From: JBAWAP01 sp049589355
Lineage (GTDB): Bacteria; Chloroflexota; Anaerolineae; VGOG01
Reading direction: 5' to 3'
Assembly: GCA_049589355.1 (NCBI GenBank)
Contig: JBAWAP010000188.1
Location: 1 to 35,090, forward strand
Length of the DNA stretch: 35,090 nt
Shown: positions 1 to 7,146 of the stretch, piece after piece
Layout of the letters: every line of letters begins with the position of its first letter
Numbering within the stretch: the first letter of the stretch is position 1
Position numbers and translations under genes: made by a program
The notes under the pieces: model-generated
The model's database searches: none
What the model was told of the DNA's origin: nothing
Seen by the model: only the letters and a program-made list of their open reading frames with translations

Positions 1-127
1 CGGCCAGCCCCTTTGTCGCCAGGGCCTTGGTCATAGCCGAGGTGAGGGTCGTCTTCCCGTGGGCAACATGCCCTATCGTACCCACATTCACATGTGGCTT
101 CGTCCTCTCAAAACGCTCCTTGGCCAT
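1..127 (-). CDS. tuf: Elongation factor Tu, N-terminal fragment (gene runs off the left edge)
   Basis: GTPase that delivers aminoacyl-tRNA to the ribosome. Only the first 42 codons are in the window. The protein begins MAKERFERTKPHVNVGTIGH, the standard EF-Tu start, and continues into the G1/P-loop. The P-loop reads G-H-V-A-H-G-K-T-T, with Ala at residue 22 (residue 21 in E. coli numbering) where EF-Tu normally has Asp. The start ATG (127-125) has a strong AGGAGG ribosome site at about 138-143. It lies 26 bp downstream of tRNA-Thr(GGT) and belongs to the tRNA-tuf operon. The identity is certain. The functional consequence of the Ala is unknown. Confidence 0.95.
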   Translation of the reverse strand, partial: MAKERFERTKPHVNVGTIGHVAHGKTTLTSAMTKALATKGLA

Positions 128-153
128 TTTCTCAAAACCTCCTAATGCTATTC

Positions 154-229
154 TGGAGCCCACGAGCGGACTTGAACCGCTGACCACCTCCTTACCAAGA
201 AGGTGCTCTACCGTCTGAGCTACGTGGGC
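154..229 (-). tRNA. tRNA-Thr (anticodon GGT)
   Basis: Cloverleaf read on the minus strand: acceptor GCCCACG pairs with CGTGGGC, the D arm is GCTCAGACGGTAGAGC, the anticodon loop is TTGGTAA with anticodon GGT, and the T arm contains GGTTCAAGTCC. The CCA end is encoded (156-154). It is the last tRNA before tuf. Confidence 0.95.
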
Positions 230-234
230 AACCT

Positions 235-320
235 GATTTCAGATTTTGGATTTGCGATTTTCGAATTGATGTCGAAAGTGCCGCATCAAATCTGAAATCG
301 GCCATCGGAAATCCAAAATC
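235..320. repeat. AT-rich inverted repeat between tRNA-Tyr and tRNA-Thr
   Basis: Two overlapping 12-bp inverted repeats: GATTTCAGATTT (235-246) with AAATCTGAAATC (288-299), and GATTTTGGATTT (242-253) with AAATCCAAAATC (309-320). The left arms share five bases, so the two stems cannot form together. The sequence resembles the low-complexity 'gattttggattt' class of interspersed intergenic repeats seen in many bacterial genomes. It sits inside the tRNA-tuf transcription unit. Confidence 0.75.
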
Positions 321-324
321 GTCT

Positions 325-409
325 TGGTGGGCAGGGAAGGATTCGAACCTCCGAAGGCTGAGCCAGCGATTTTACAGACCGCTCCCTTTGGCCACTTGGG
401 TACCTGCCC
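325..409 (-). tRNA. tRNA-Tyr (anticodon GTA)
   Basis: An 85-nt class II tRNA with a long variable arm. Acceptor GGGCAGG pairs with CCTGCCC, the anticodon loop is CTGTAAA with anticodon GTA, and the T arm contains GGTTCGAATCC. The CCA end is encoded (327-325). Confidence 0.95.
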
Positions 410-439
410 GTAGTTGGTCTATTCGTCTGCTGGTCGCAT

Positions 440-476
440 GGTCTAGTGGTCAACTAAAGCTCCCGACCACCAGACC
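440..476 (-). other. Intercistronic hairpin between tRNA-Thr(TGT) and tRNA-Tyr
   Basis: On the minus-strand transcript, GGTCTGGTGGTC (476-465) pairs with GACCACTAGACC (451-440) over 12 bp with one G-U wobble and a 13-nt loop. No oligo-U follows, so it is not an obvious terminator. A role in processing of the polycistronic tRNA transcript is inferred. Confidence 0.6.
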
Positions 477-482
477 ACCGAG

Positions 483-554
483 AGCCGACGGTCGGACTCG
501 AACCGACAACCTACTCTTTACAAGAGAGTTGCTCTACCATTGAGCTACATCGGC
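483..554 (-). tRNA. tRNA-Thr (anticodon TGT)
   Basis: Acceptor GCCGATG pairs with CGTCGGC, the anticodon loop is CTTGTAA with anticodon TGT, and the T arm contains GGTTCGAGTCC. The 3' CCA is not encoded (CTC follows), unlike the two tRNAs downstream. It is the first gene of the tRNA-tuf unit. Confidence 0.94.
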
Positions 555-606
555 TTTGTTAGAACACTGCTGCAGTCAAGTTCCTTAAGCCGACGCTAGC
601 AAAGAT

Positions 607-635
607 AGTATAATGATTTTCGCTAGAAATGTCAA
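607..635 (-). promoter_or_regulatory. Consensus sigma70 promoter of the tRNA-tuf operon
   Basis: On the minus strand there is TTGACA (635-630), a 17-bp spacer and TATACT (612-607). The predicted start is near 600, about 46 nt upstream of tRNA-Thr(TGT). The promoter sits right behind the rlmB stop codon. Confidence 0.88.
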
Positions 636-657
636 ATCATTGAACAAAAGTGATCTG

Positions 658-1413
658 TCACTGCATCCCTCGTTGTCGCCAGACCTCGTAGAGGGCGATG
701 GAGCCAGCCACGGTCACGTTCAGCGAACTGATCTTCCCTCGCATAGGTAACCTGATCAGTATGTCACAGGTCTCCCTAACCAGCCGCCCCATGCCCCTGC
801 CCTCACTCCCCACCACCAGGGCCAAGGGCATTTTCAGGTCGCTTTGGTAATAGGGTTGGGCCTGGGGTACATCCTCCAAGCCCACGATCCAAAGTCCTCT
901 GGCCTTAAGCTCCTCCATAGTCCGTACCAAGTTGGTCATTCGAGCTACCAACAGGTGCTCTGCGGCCCCGGCTGAGGAATTGACCACGGCAGGAGTGATC
1001 CCCACCGCGCGATGCTTTGGGATAACGATGCCGTGAACGCCTACTATCTCTGCGGTGCGCAGGAGGGCACCAAAGTTTTGGGGATCCTGGAGACAATCCA
1101 GCATCAACAGCAAAGGCATCTCTTGGCATTGATCAGCCTCGGCCAAGATCTCCTCTACTTCGACATAGGGATACGGAGCTGCCTCGGCGGCAACACCCTG
1201 ATGGTTGAAGTCGCCGATCTTGTCCAATTGTCGCCGTTCGACTCGCTGTACTTCCACCCCGCTTTTGCTGGCCAACGTCGCAATGTCGGCAAGGATGCCC
1301 GTTTCCTTCGTCCCTTGGGCCAGAATAAGCTTGTAGATCTTCCGCCGCCCCGCCCCCAAGGCCTCCCGCACAGCGTTGCGGCCGTAGAGGATCTCCCTCA
1401 TGGTTGTGCCCAC
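658..1413 (-). CDS. rlmB: 23S rRNA (guanosine-2'-O)-methyltransferase RlmB, SpoU/TrmH family
   Basis: SAM-dependent methyltransferase of the SPOUT (TrmH/SpoU) class; the family 2'-O-methylates a guanosine in 23S rRNA domain V. The N-terminal substrate-binding region starts REILYGRNAVREAL. The three SpoU motifs are present: D-P-Q-N-F-G-A-L-L-R-T-A, L-V-V-G-S-E-G-R-G-M, and I-R-L-P-M-R-G-K-I-S-S-L-N-V near the C-terminus, which make up the trefoil knot. The length (about 250 residues) is normal. Two starts are possible: GTG at 1413 has a GGGGAG site at good spacing, whereas ATG at 1401 overlaps the upstream stop as ATGA and matches the usual family N-terminus. It is the last gene of the cysS unit. 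Confidence 0.93.
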   Translation of the reverse strand: MGTTMREILYGRNAVREALGAGRRKIYKLILAQGTKETGILADIATLASKSGVEVQRVERRQLDKIGDFNHQGVAAEAAPYPYVEVEEILAEADQCQEMPLLLMLDCLQDPQNFGALLRTAEIVGVHGIVIPKHRAVGITPAVVNSSAGAAEHLLVARMTNLVRTMEELKARGLWIVGLEDVPQAQPYYQSDLKMPLALVVGSEGRGMGRLVRETCDILIRLPMRGKISSLNVTVAGSIALYEVWRQRGMQ

Positions 1414-1751
1414 ACGAACTCCCCAGGGGCAAGGCGGGTGACACCCTCGATATCATCGAAATGCCTGTCGGCACTGATAATCTCAGTGATGCCATTGTTC
1501 AGCATTACCGCCAATCGAGCTTCTGTAATTTCTCGCTCCATCTGCTCCCAATCAGAAACGGGCGCTTTCTCCATCGAAAGCATCCGCTCCAGGGCCTCTT
1601 GCCGAAGGCGACGTCGTGCCTTAGCTCCCATCTCTCCAACCTCCCGCCGATGGCGTTCAACTATCTGTGCCAGTTGCTCAGCTTCCTCCAGAGGGAGCTT
1701 TTCTATAGCTTTGATTAGTTGATCGAAAGTCAACTCCACTGAAACTGTCAT
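1398..1751 (-). pseudogene. Fused antitoxin / PIN-toxin tail: fossil of a toxin-antitoxin pair
   Basis: An open 117-codon frame. Residues 1 to about 82 look like a PIN-partner antitoxin: a beta-strand start (MTVSVELTFDQLIKAIEKLP), a long charged helix, then D-W-E-Q-M-E-R-E-I-T-E-A-R, the usual antitoxin C-terminal motif. Without a stop the frame continues into about 30 residues typical of a VapC/PIN C-terminus (GITEIISADRHFDDIEGV), with the S-A-D-R-H-F-D motif and a terminal G-V-x-R-L-x-P. The PIN N-terminal catalytic acidic residues are absent. The simplest reading is a deletion that removed the antitoxin stop and most of the toxin gene. It lies 13 bp after cysS and overlaps the rlmB start, so it may be kept for translational coupling. 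The frame is intact, so a small protein could still be made. Confidence 0.65.
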
Positions 1752-1764
1752 CTTAACACTCCGT

Positions 1765-3210
1765 TCATTGCTTGCTGATCCGCCATCTTGTCCCCTCGGG
1801 GCGGTCCTCCAAGACTATCCTCAGCTCAGCCATTCGAGCACGGATCTCGTCCGCCCAGTTCCATTCTTGAGCTTCTCGCAACTTCTGCCGGGTCTCGATC
1901 AAAAGCTCGATAAGGGGATCCTCTAAACCCGTCGCCCCTTTAGCGATCTCATCGGGGATGATACCCAAGATGTCACTGCCCAACTCGCGGTAGAGGTCGT
2001 TGATGGCTACGAGGGTCTCGCGGCTGATCTCCTCCTCGGAGTCCAGCAGGGTGTTCACTTCTTTGGTAAGATCGAAGAGGGCACCGATGGCTGCCGCCGT
2101 GTTGAAGTCATCGTCCATCCCTTCGAGGAAATGCCTCTTGTGCTCTGCGAGTTTGGCCGCGAAAGCCTGGTCCAGATCCCCACTTTCGGCCCATGAGAGT
2201 CGCTCGCGCACTGCCTGCACGGTCCCGTAAAGGCGCTCTAACCCCTTGTTCGCGGCTTGCAAAGCTGCTTCACTGAAGTCCAGCGGGCTGCGGTACTGGC
2301 TACCGAGGATGAAGAAGCGGATGGCCAGAGGCGGGTACTGTTCAAGGGCCCCCTTTAAGGTGACGAAGTTGCCCAAGGACTTATGCATCTCCTCGCCCTT
2401 AATCATCAGCATCCCGTTGTGCAGCCAATAGCGGCAGAAGGGCACACCGACAGCCGCCTCCGCTTGAGCTATCTCGCAATCGTGGTGAGGGAACTTGTTC
2501 TCTATGCCACCGCCGTGGATGTCGAAAGGCTGGTCCAGGTATTTGGTGGACATGACCGAGCACTCCACGTGCCAGCCGGGGAAACCCCAGCCCCAGGGGC
2601 TTGGCCAGCGCATGATGTGCTCTGGCTCCGCTCTTCTCCAGAGGGCGAAGTCCGCCGGGTGACGCTTATCAGGGTTGACCTCCAGCCGTGCCCCTTCCAT
2701 CAGTTCCTCTACCCGCCGGCCGGAGAGCTTACCGTACTCAGGCCACTCGGCTATGTCAAAGTAGACCGAACCGTTGGCCTCATAGGCATAGCCCTTCTTG
2801 ATGAGGGCTTTGATCAGCTCGATCTGCTCCGGAATGTGCCCGCTTGCACGTGGCGAGATATCAGGACGCAGCACGTTGAGGGCGTCCATGTCCTCAAAAT
2901 ACCGTCGGGTGTATTTTTCCACCAGTTCCATAGGCTCGATTCGCTCTCGGGCTACCCCCTTCATAATGCGATCCTCACCCGAGTCGAGTAGATGCCCCAC
3001 GTCGGTTATGTTCTGGACATAGCGCACCTTATAACCGAGGTAGCGCAAGTAGCGCACGATGATATCGAAGTTGACGTACGTCTTACCATGGCCGAGGTGG
3101 GCATCTTCGTAGACCGTTGGCCCGCAGACGTACATACCAACCCGCCCCTCCTGCACGGGTACGAACTCTTCCTTTTGACGAGTTAAAGAATTGTACACTT
3201 TCAAAGTCAT
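1765..3210 (-). CDS. cysS: Cysteine--tRNA ligase
   Basis: Class I aminoacyl-tRNA synthetase charging tRNA-Cys. The 481-residue length is normal. The HIGH signature is H-L-G-H (38-41). Zinc ligands of the family are visible as C29, C217 and the H-H-D-C cluster at 242-245. The KMSKS loop is the variant E-M-H-K-S (274-278) followed by L-G-N-F. The C-terminal alpha-helical DALR-type region ends in R-W-R-I-S-K-Q. The start has an AGGAGGAGGAG ribosome site just upstream. It precedes rlmB, as in Bacillus; the usual ispD/ispF genes before cysS are missing. Confidence 0.97.
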   Translation of the reverse strand: MTLKVYNSLTRQKEEFVPVQEGRVGMYVCGPTVYEDAHLGHGKTYVNFDIIVRYLRYLGYKVRYVQNITDVGHLLDSGEDRIMKGVARERIEPMELVEKYTRRYFEDMDALNVLRPDISPRASGHIPEQIELIKALIKKGYAYEANGSVYFDIAEWPEYGKLSGRRVEELMEGARLEVNPDKRHPADFALWRRAEPEHIMRWPSPWGWGFPGWHVECSVMSTKYLDQPFDIHGGGIENKFPHHDCEIAQAEAAVGVPFCRYWLHNGMLMIKGEEMHKSLGNFVTLKGALEQYPPLAIRFFILGSQYRSPLDFSEAALQAANKGLERLYGTVQAVRERLSWAESGDLDQAFAAKLAEHKRHFLEGMDDDFNTAAAIGALFDLTKEVNTLLDSEEEISRETLVAINDLYRELGSDILGIIPDEIAKGATGLEDPLIELLIETRQKLREAQEWNWADEIRARMAELRIVLEDRPEGTRWRISKQ

Positions 3211-3445
3211 CTCTCCTCCTCCTTGGATGATATAGGCACTGCATACTAGCTCAGTCGCTTTGGATTATCTTCAGGGTGTCGCTTCCTTGCAACACCCCAA
3301 AAACAGGTGCAGTGCGTCACCATCCACGGGAGGTATATGCGATTGTGGCTGATATGTTTCGGATCCTTTTTAAGCATGTCTCTCTTCCCAGCAGCGCGAT
3401 AACCGTGGCGAAGAAACCCCTGCCCACGCTCTCGATATAATTGGT
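3211..3445 (-). other. Intergenic leader of cysS with a 9-bp hairpin
   Basis: A 235-bp gap with no recognisable gene. On the minus strand GGGTGTTGC (3297-3289) pairs with GCGACACCC (3282-3274) around a 6-nt loop, with one G-U pair. No oligo-U follows in either direction. No T-box consensus (AGGGTGGNACCGCG) was seen. This is where ispD/ispF sit in related gene orders, but no recognisable remnant remains. Confidence 0.4.
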
Positions 3446-4489
3446 TTACTCTTCTAGTCGGGCGAAGATCATGCGCCCTGCGGCGGTTTGCAGGACCTTG
3501 GTTACCACAACCTCGATAGTGCTGTTGATGTAGCGGCGTCCATTCTCTACCACCACCATGGTCCCATCATCTAGATAACCCACACCCTGGCCTAGCTCCT
3601 TGCCCTCCTGAATGATGCGTATCTTCATTGATTCGCCAGGTAGGAAGATGGCCTTGACCGCGTTGGCCAGCTCGTTGATATTGAGCACAGTCACACCCTG
3701 CAGCTCAGCCACCCGGTTGAGGTTGTAGTCATTGGTAACGATAGGGCAGCGCAATTCCTTGGCCAGCATCACCAGCTTATCATCAACTTCCTGTGCCTCC
3801 TCCACATCTATGTCATGGATGCGGATGGGAACTACCGATTCCTTCTGCAGCTTATTGAGCATATCCAGTCCCCTTCGACCGCGATTGCGACGTAGCATAT
3901 CCGAGGAGTCGGCGATGTGCTGCAGTTCATTGAGAACGAAGCGCGGTATCAGCATGGTGCCGCTGATGAAGCCCGTGCGGCTGATGTCCGCGATGCGCCC
4001 GTCAATGATCACGCTGGTGTCTAGGAGGACATAGTTGTTCCGGCGAAGGGCCGTTTCCTTAAAAGGCAGACGCCCGCCGATGAGATTCGCTATGTCCCGT
4101 TGCCGGATGGTCATCACAGCTATGCCCAGGTAGCCGAAGATGAGGGTACCGATGAAGGGCAATACCGTGCCCAAGATCCCCGGCAGATGTGACAAGGGCC
4201 AAGCAAGGAGCGCAGCGATGATCAGACCAACGATCAAGCCAATGATAGCAGCTACTAATTGCTGAGCTGGAAGCTCACGAATCTTGCTCCGCACCCAGAT
4301 AAAGGGCTTAGTCGTTAACCAGGGCGTGATAAACAGCCCTAAGGCCGCACTGGCCAAAGGGAGAACGACCTTTATAACGTAACCGATATAAGGCTCGGGG
4401 ATCCTTTCGGCCAAAAAGTCGCTCGCTTGCCAGCCGGCAAGGGCGAAGACCAACGTTCCGATTAAACGCAACACAAACTCAACTCTCAT
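3446..4489 (-). CDS. Membrane-anchored PIN/TRAM-domain protein (YacL family)
   Basis: About 347 residues. The first 130 hold four hydrophobic segments predicted to span the membrane. A cytoplasmic PIN domain follows, beginning at V-L-L-D-T-S-V-I-I-D-G-R and containing the later acidic motifs E-L-Q-H-I-A-D and V-T-N-D-Y-N-L. A C-terminal TRAM domain (residues about 275-345, E-G-K-E-L-G-Q-G-V-G-Y-L-D-D-G-T) suggests RNA binding. Family members are presumed nucleases; the substrate is unknown. The ATG at 4489 is preferred over GTG at 4498 because AAAGGAGGTG lies at ideal distance from it, while the GTG falls within the ribosome site. It sits between radA and cysS as in Bacillus yacL. Confidence 0.92.
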   Translation of the reverse strand: MRVEFVLRLIGTLVFALAGWQASDFLAERIPEPYIGYVIKVVLPLASAALGLFITPWLTTKPFIWVRSKIRELPAQQLVAAIIGLIVGLIIAALLAWPLSHLPGILGTVLPFIGTLIFGYLGIAVMTIRQRDIANLIGGRLPFKETALRRNNYVLLDTSVIIDGRIADISRTGFISGTMLIPRFVLNELQHIADSSDMLRRNRGRRGLDMLNKLQKESVVPIRIHDIDVEEAQEVDDKLVMLAKELRCPIVTNDYNLNRVAELQGVTVLNINELANAVKAIFLPGESMKIRIIQEGKELGQGVGYLDDGTMVVVENGRRYINSTIEVVVTKVLQTAAGRMIFARLEE

Positions 4490-4534
4490 TCCTTTCACCT
4501 CCTTTCGCTTCTTGATGAGTTAATGCTAACAGAG

Positions 4535-4564
4535 ACAAAAATGAGTGTACCGAAGAGTACACTC
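4535..4564 (-). terminator. Rho-independent terminator after radA
   Basis: On the minus strand GAGTGTAC (4564-4557), loop TCTTCG, GTACACTC (4550-4543), then ATTTTTG. The stem is a perfect 8 bp. It lies about 160 nt past the radA stop and just upstream of the YacL-type gene. Confidence 0.75.
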
Positions 4565-4722
4565 AAACAGACAACGTCGCTGCAAGTTGGTGTTATGGCC
4601 CGGCGATGCCAACGCAGCAGCTTCTTGTTCTCTTGGTGACGCTTTGTCGGTACGAATAAAGAGATAAGTCCTATGGAATTATGGTGTTACGAGTGATAAC
4701 GGATGAAATAGAGATAAAGGAA

Positions 4723-6090
4723 TTACTTGTTTATCAGAGCCACTTGGAGGGCTTCCGTTAATGAGCGCACGCCGACAACCTCTATCCCGTCGGAGGCAAT
4801 CTCCTGGCGGCCGAAGGACTTAGGGACCAGGCAGCGTCTGAAGCCCAGCTTGGCCGCCTCGTTCAAGCGCTTGGAGAGTTGTCCCACCGCTCTGAGCTCC
4901 CCCGAGAGGCCGATCTCGCCCACAATGGCCAGGTCCGCCGCCACAGGGGCACTTTTGAAGCTGGAAGCAATGGCAGTGGCTATAGCCAGGTCCGCTGCCG
5001 GCTCATTTATCTTCAGGCCACCCACCACGTTGACGAAGATGTCTTGATCTGAGAGCCGCAGCCCCACCCGTTTGTTGAGCACGGCCACCAGGAGGAGCAA
5101 GCGGTTGAAGTCTACTCCGTTGGCCGTCCGCCGTGGCAAGCCAAAGCTGGTGGTGCTGGTCAAGGCTTGGACCTCCACCAGGAGAGGGCGCGTGCCCTCC
5201 AAAGTGACGGCTATGCTGGAGCCGGCCGCGTTGGGCAGCCGCTCAGCCAAGAAGGCTTCAGAAGGATTAGCTACCTCGATCAATCCCTGGCTGCCCATCT
5301 CGAAGACGCCCACCTCAGAGGTTGCCCCGAAGCGATTCTTGACGCTACGAAGCAAACGATAGGCGTGAAAACGATCTCCTTCCAGGTAAAGCACAGTGTC
5401 TACTATGTGTTCTAGGACCTTAGGTCCGGCAATGGCGCCCGCCTTGGTTACGTGCCCGACGAGGAAGATAGGGATGCCCCCACCCTTGGCTACCTGCATC
5501 AGACGAGAAGCACACTCGCGCACCTGGCTGATGCTGCCCGCAGTTGACTCCAGCTCGTCCAAGTAAACCGTCTGGATGGAATCAACGACGACCGCCTTTG
5601 GCCCGAGCTCCTGGATGTGCTCCAGGATAAGGTTCAGGTTGGTCTCCGTCAGGAGATAGAGCTGGTCGGTGGCTATGCCCAGACGTTGAGCGCGCATCTT
5701 CATCTGGTGCACCGACTCCTCGCCGGAAACGTAGAGCACCTTGCCGAGGGCTTCAGCCATCAGGGCCGAGACCTGCAGGAGGAGGGTTGATTTGCCTATC
5801 CCCGGGTCGCCCCCTACCAAGACCAGAGAGCCGGGCGTAATACCACCCCCCAGCACACGGGAGAATTCGGGCATGGGCAGTTGCACGCGCTCCAGGCCAT
5901 CGGCTGTCACCTCCGAGAGACGCTGGGGCTTGCTGCGCGGCACTGCATACGAAAGGGGAGAGCGTTCTTTGCTCTCCACAATCGTCTCTACCATGGTGTT
6001 CCATTCACCGCAGTCTGGGCAGCGCCCCATCCACTTTGGCGAGGTGCTGCCGCACTGCTGGCAGACGAATTGAGTGCGCGCTTTAGCCAT
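4723..6090 (-). CDS. radA: DNA repair protein RadA
   Basis: RecA-related ATPase of homologous recombination that promotes branch migration. A zinc finger uses C10, C13, C24 and C27. The Walker A motif is G-G-D-P-G-I-G-K-S-T (93-102). The RadA-specific K-N-R-F-G motif is at 251-255. A C-terminal Lon-protease-like domain (about 290-455) includes N-V-V-G-G-L and G-E-I-G-L-S-G-E-L-R. The length of 455 is normal. It is the last gene of the clpC unit and is followed by a terminator. Confidence 0.97.
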   Translation of the reverse strand: MAKARTQFVCQQCGSTSPKWMGRCPDCGEWNTMVETIVESKERSPLSYAVPRSKPQRLSEVTADGLERVQLPMPEFSRVLGGGITPGSLVLVGGDPGIGKSTLLLQVSALMAEALGKVLYVSGEESVHQMKMRAQRLGIATDQLYLLTETNLNLILEHIQELGPKAVVVDSIQTVYLDELESTAGSISQVRECASRLMQVAKGGGIPIFLVGHVTKAGAIAGPKVLEHIVDTVLYLEGDRFHAYRLLRSVKNRFGATSEVGVFEMGSQGLIEVANPSEAFLAERLPNAAGSSIAVTLEGTRPLLVEVQALTSTTSFGLPRRTANGVDFNRLLLLVAVLNKRVGLRLSDQDIFVNVVGGLKINEPAADLAIATAIASSFKSAPVAADLAIVGEIGLSGELRAVGQLSKRLNEAAKLGFRRCLVPKSFGRQEIASDGIEVVGVRSLTEALQVALINK

Positions 6091-6098
6091 TCACGATC

Positions 6099-6233
6099 CT
6101 ATACTTTAGACCACAGTTTCAGACTAACCTTCAGAGTTTGGGCGATTTCTTCCTCGATGATTCCCAGGTCTCTGAGCTCATCCACAAATTGGCTGCCGTC
6201 AAGCCCGGAGTCCTGGGCCACTTTAGCGGACAT
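6099..6233 (-). CDS. Small hypothetical protein, 44 residues
   Basis: An open frame of 44 codons (MSAKVAQDSGLDGSQFVDEL... ending in LWSKV) that fits exactly between its neighbours: 9 bp after the upstream stop and 8 bp before radA. An AAGGTAGGA ribosome site lies about 7 nt before the ATG, and a TAG closes the frame upstream. The sequence is acidic and looks helical (E-L-R-D-L-G-I-I-E-E-E-I-A-Q-T-L). I do not recognise a family. It could be a real co-translated small protein or the remnant of a larger gene. Confidence 0.5.
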   Translation of the reverse strand: MSAKVAQDSGLDGSQFVDELRDLGIIEEEIAQTLKVSLKLWSKV

Positions 6234-6242
6234 GTAGGCGTC

Positions 6243-6563
6243 CTACCTTGATTGTGGTGACGAGACCCTCAGTGCCTCAGCAATGTCCGCCCACCTCGCC
6301 GTCAGGCGATACATGCCATCCACTTTTTCGATAATCTCTTCACTTTCCAGCCTATTAAGGTGAAGTCGTATAACTCCCTCATCGAGTTTGCTTGGAACCT
6401 CTGCATCACGCAGCAGTTGTTCAGCTCGCTGCCTAAGTTCAGGTAAGCTGAGTTTCTGATCGCGACTTTTGACCAGACTACCAACAAGGGCTGAGATAAT
6501 GGGATTTTCTAAAACATCGCCTACCAACTTACGCTCTTTAGCGCTTCCAGGTAGCCAAGACAT
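6243..6563 (-). CDS. Hypothetical protein with winged-helix-like region, 106 residues
   Basis: The start is supported by a GAGGAGGG site close to the ATG. Residues about 35-88 look like a winged helix-turn-helix: L-S-L-P-E-L-R-Q-R-A-E, then a recognition-helix-like stretch V-I-R-L-H-L-N-R-L-E-S-E, then a wing E-I-I-E-K-V-D-G-M-Y-R-L-T. DNA binding is inferred from this pattern only, and no named family is recognised. It lies 14 bp after the Uma2 gene in the clpC-radA run. Confidence 0.6.
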   Translation of the reverse strand: MSWLPGSAKERKLVGDVLENPIISALVGSLVKSRDQKLSLPELRQRAEQLLRDAEVPSKLDEGVIRLHLNRLESEEIIEKVDGMYRLTARWADIAEALRVSSPQSR

Positions 6564-6577
6564 GGCTTACCCTCCTC

Positions 6578-7132
6578 TCAGTCGAAGATCTCCTCCGCTA
6601 GGAATTGAAAGCCAACCAGCACCTGCGAACTCACCACCCCGTCCTCGCTGTACTGCCCCAGTACCTGGTAGCCCTCCGGCGAGAGAGCCAACACCTCCAC
6701 TGTCCGCTCCTCAGGGTCAACCAGCCAATACTCCCGCACCCCGTAGCGGCAATAGAGTTGCAGCTTGATCCCCCGGTCCCGCTCCGCGGTGGCGGGCGAG
6801 AGGATCTCGACCACCAGATCGGGCGCACCTGAGATGTTTTGCTCACCGATAATGCCCCGACGTTCGTGACCGATGAACAGGATGTCGGGCTGCACAACAG
6901 TGCTCTCAGAGAAGACCACATCGAGGGGAGCATCAAAAACTTCCCCCAGCCCGTTTTCAAGTAAGAACTGCCTTAGGAGGACTTGCAAATTCCCTGAGAT
7001 GCGCTGGTGTTTAACGGAAGGGCTGGGTACCATGTATACCTCCCCCTCGTAGAGTTCGTGCCGCCGGCCGTCGTCGGGCCAGGTCACATAATCACGATAA
7101 GTTAGCTTGACGGGAATGACCCTCACTGCCAT
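6578..7132 (-). CDS. Uma2 family (DUF820) PD-(D/E)XK nuclease-like protein
   Basis: 184 residues. The family hallmarks are all visible: L-T-Y-R-D-Y near the start, R-H-E-L-Y-E-G-E, V-V-Q-P-D-I-L-F-I, then P-D-L-V-V-E-I-L-S-P and D-R-G-I-K-L-Q-L-Y-C-R-Y-G-V-R-E-Y-W-L-V-D-P. The D...E...K pattern is the restriction-endonuclease-like core. The cellular role of these abundant accessory genes is not established. It is inserted between clpC and radA, spaced 14 bp from each neighbour. Confidence 0.93.
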   Translation of the reverse strand: MAVRVIPVKLTYRDYVTWPDDGRRHELYEGEVYMVPSPSVKHQRISGNLQVLLRQFLLENGLGEVFDAPLDVVFSESTVVQPDILFIGHERRGIIGEQNISGAPDLVVEILSPATAERDRGIKLQLYCRYGVREYWLVDPEERTVEVLALSPEGYQVLGQYSEDGVVSSQVLVGFQFLAEEIFD

Positions 7133-7146
7133 GTCTTCTGTCTCCC

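Noticed and set aside
3211..3445. T-box riboswitch controlling cysS
   Set aside because: The T-box consensus and antiterminator pattern were not found; only a simple hairpin is present.
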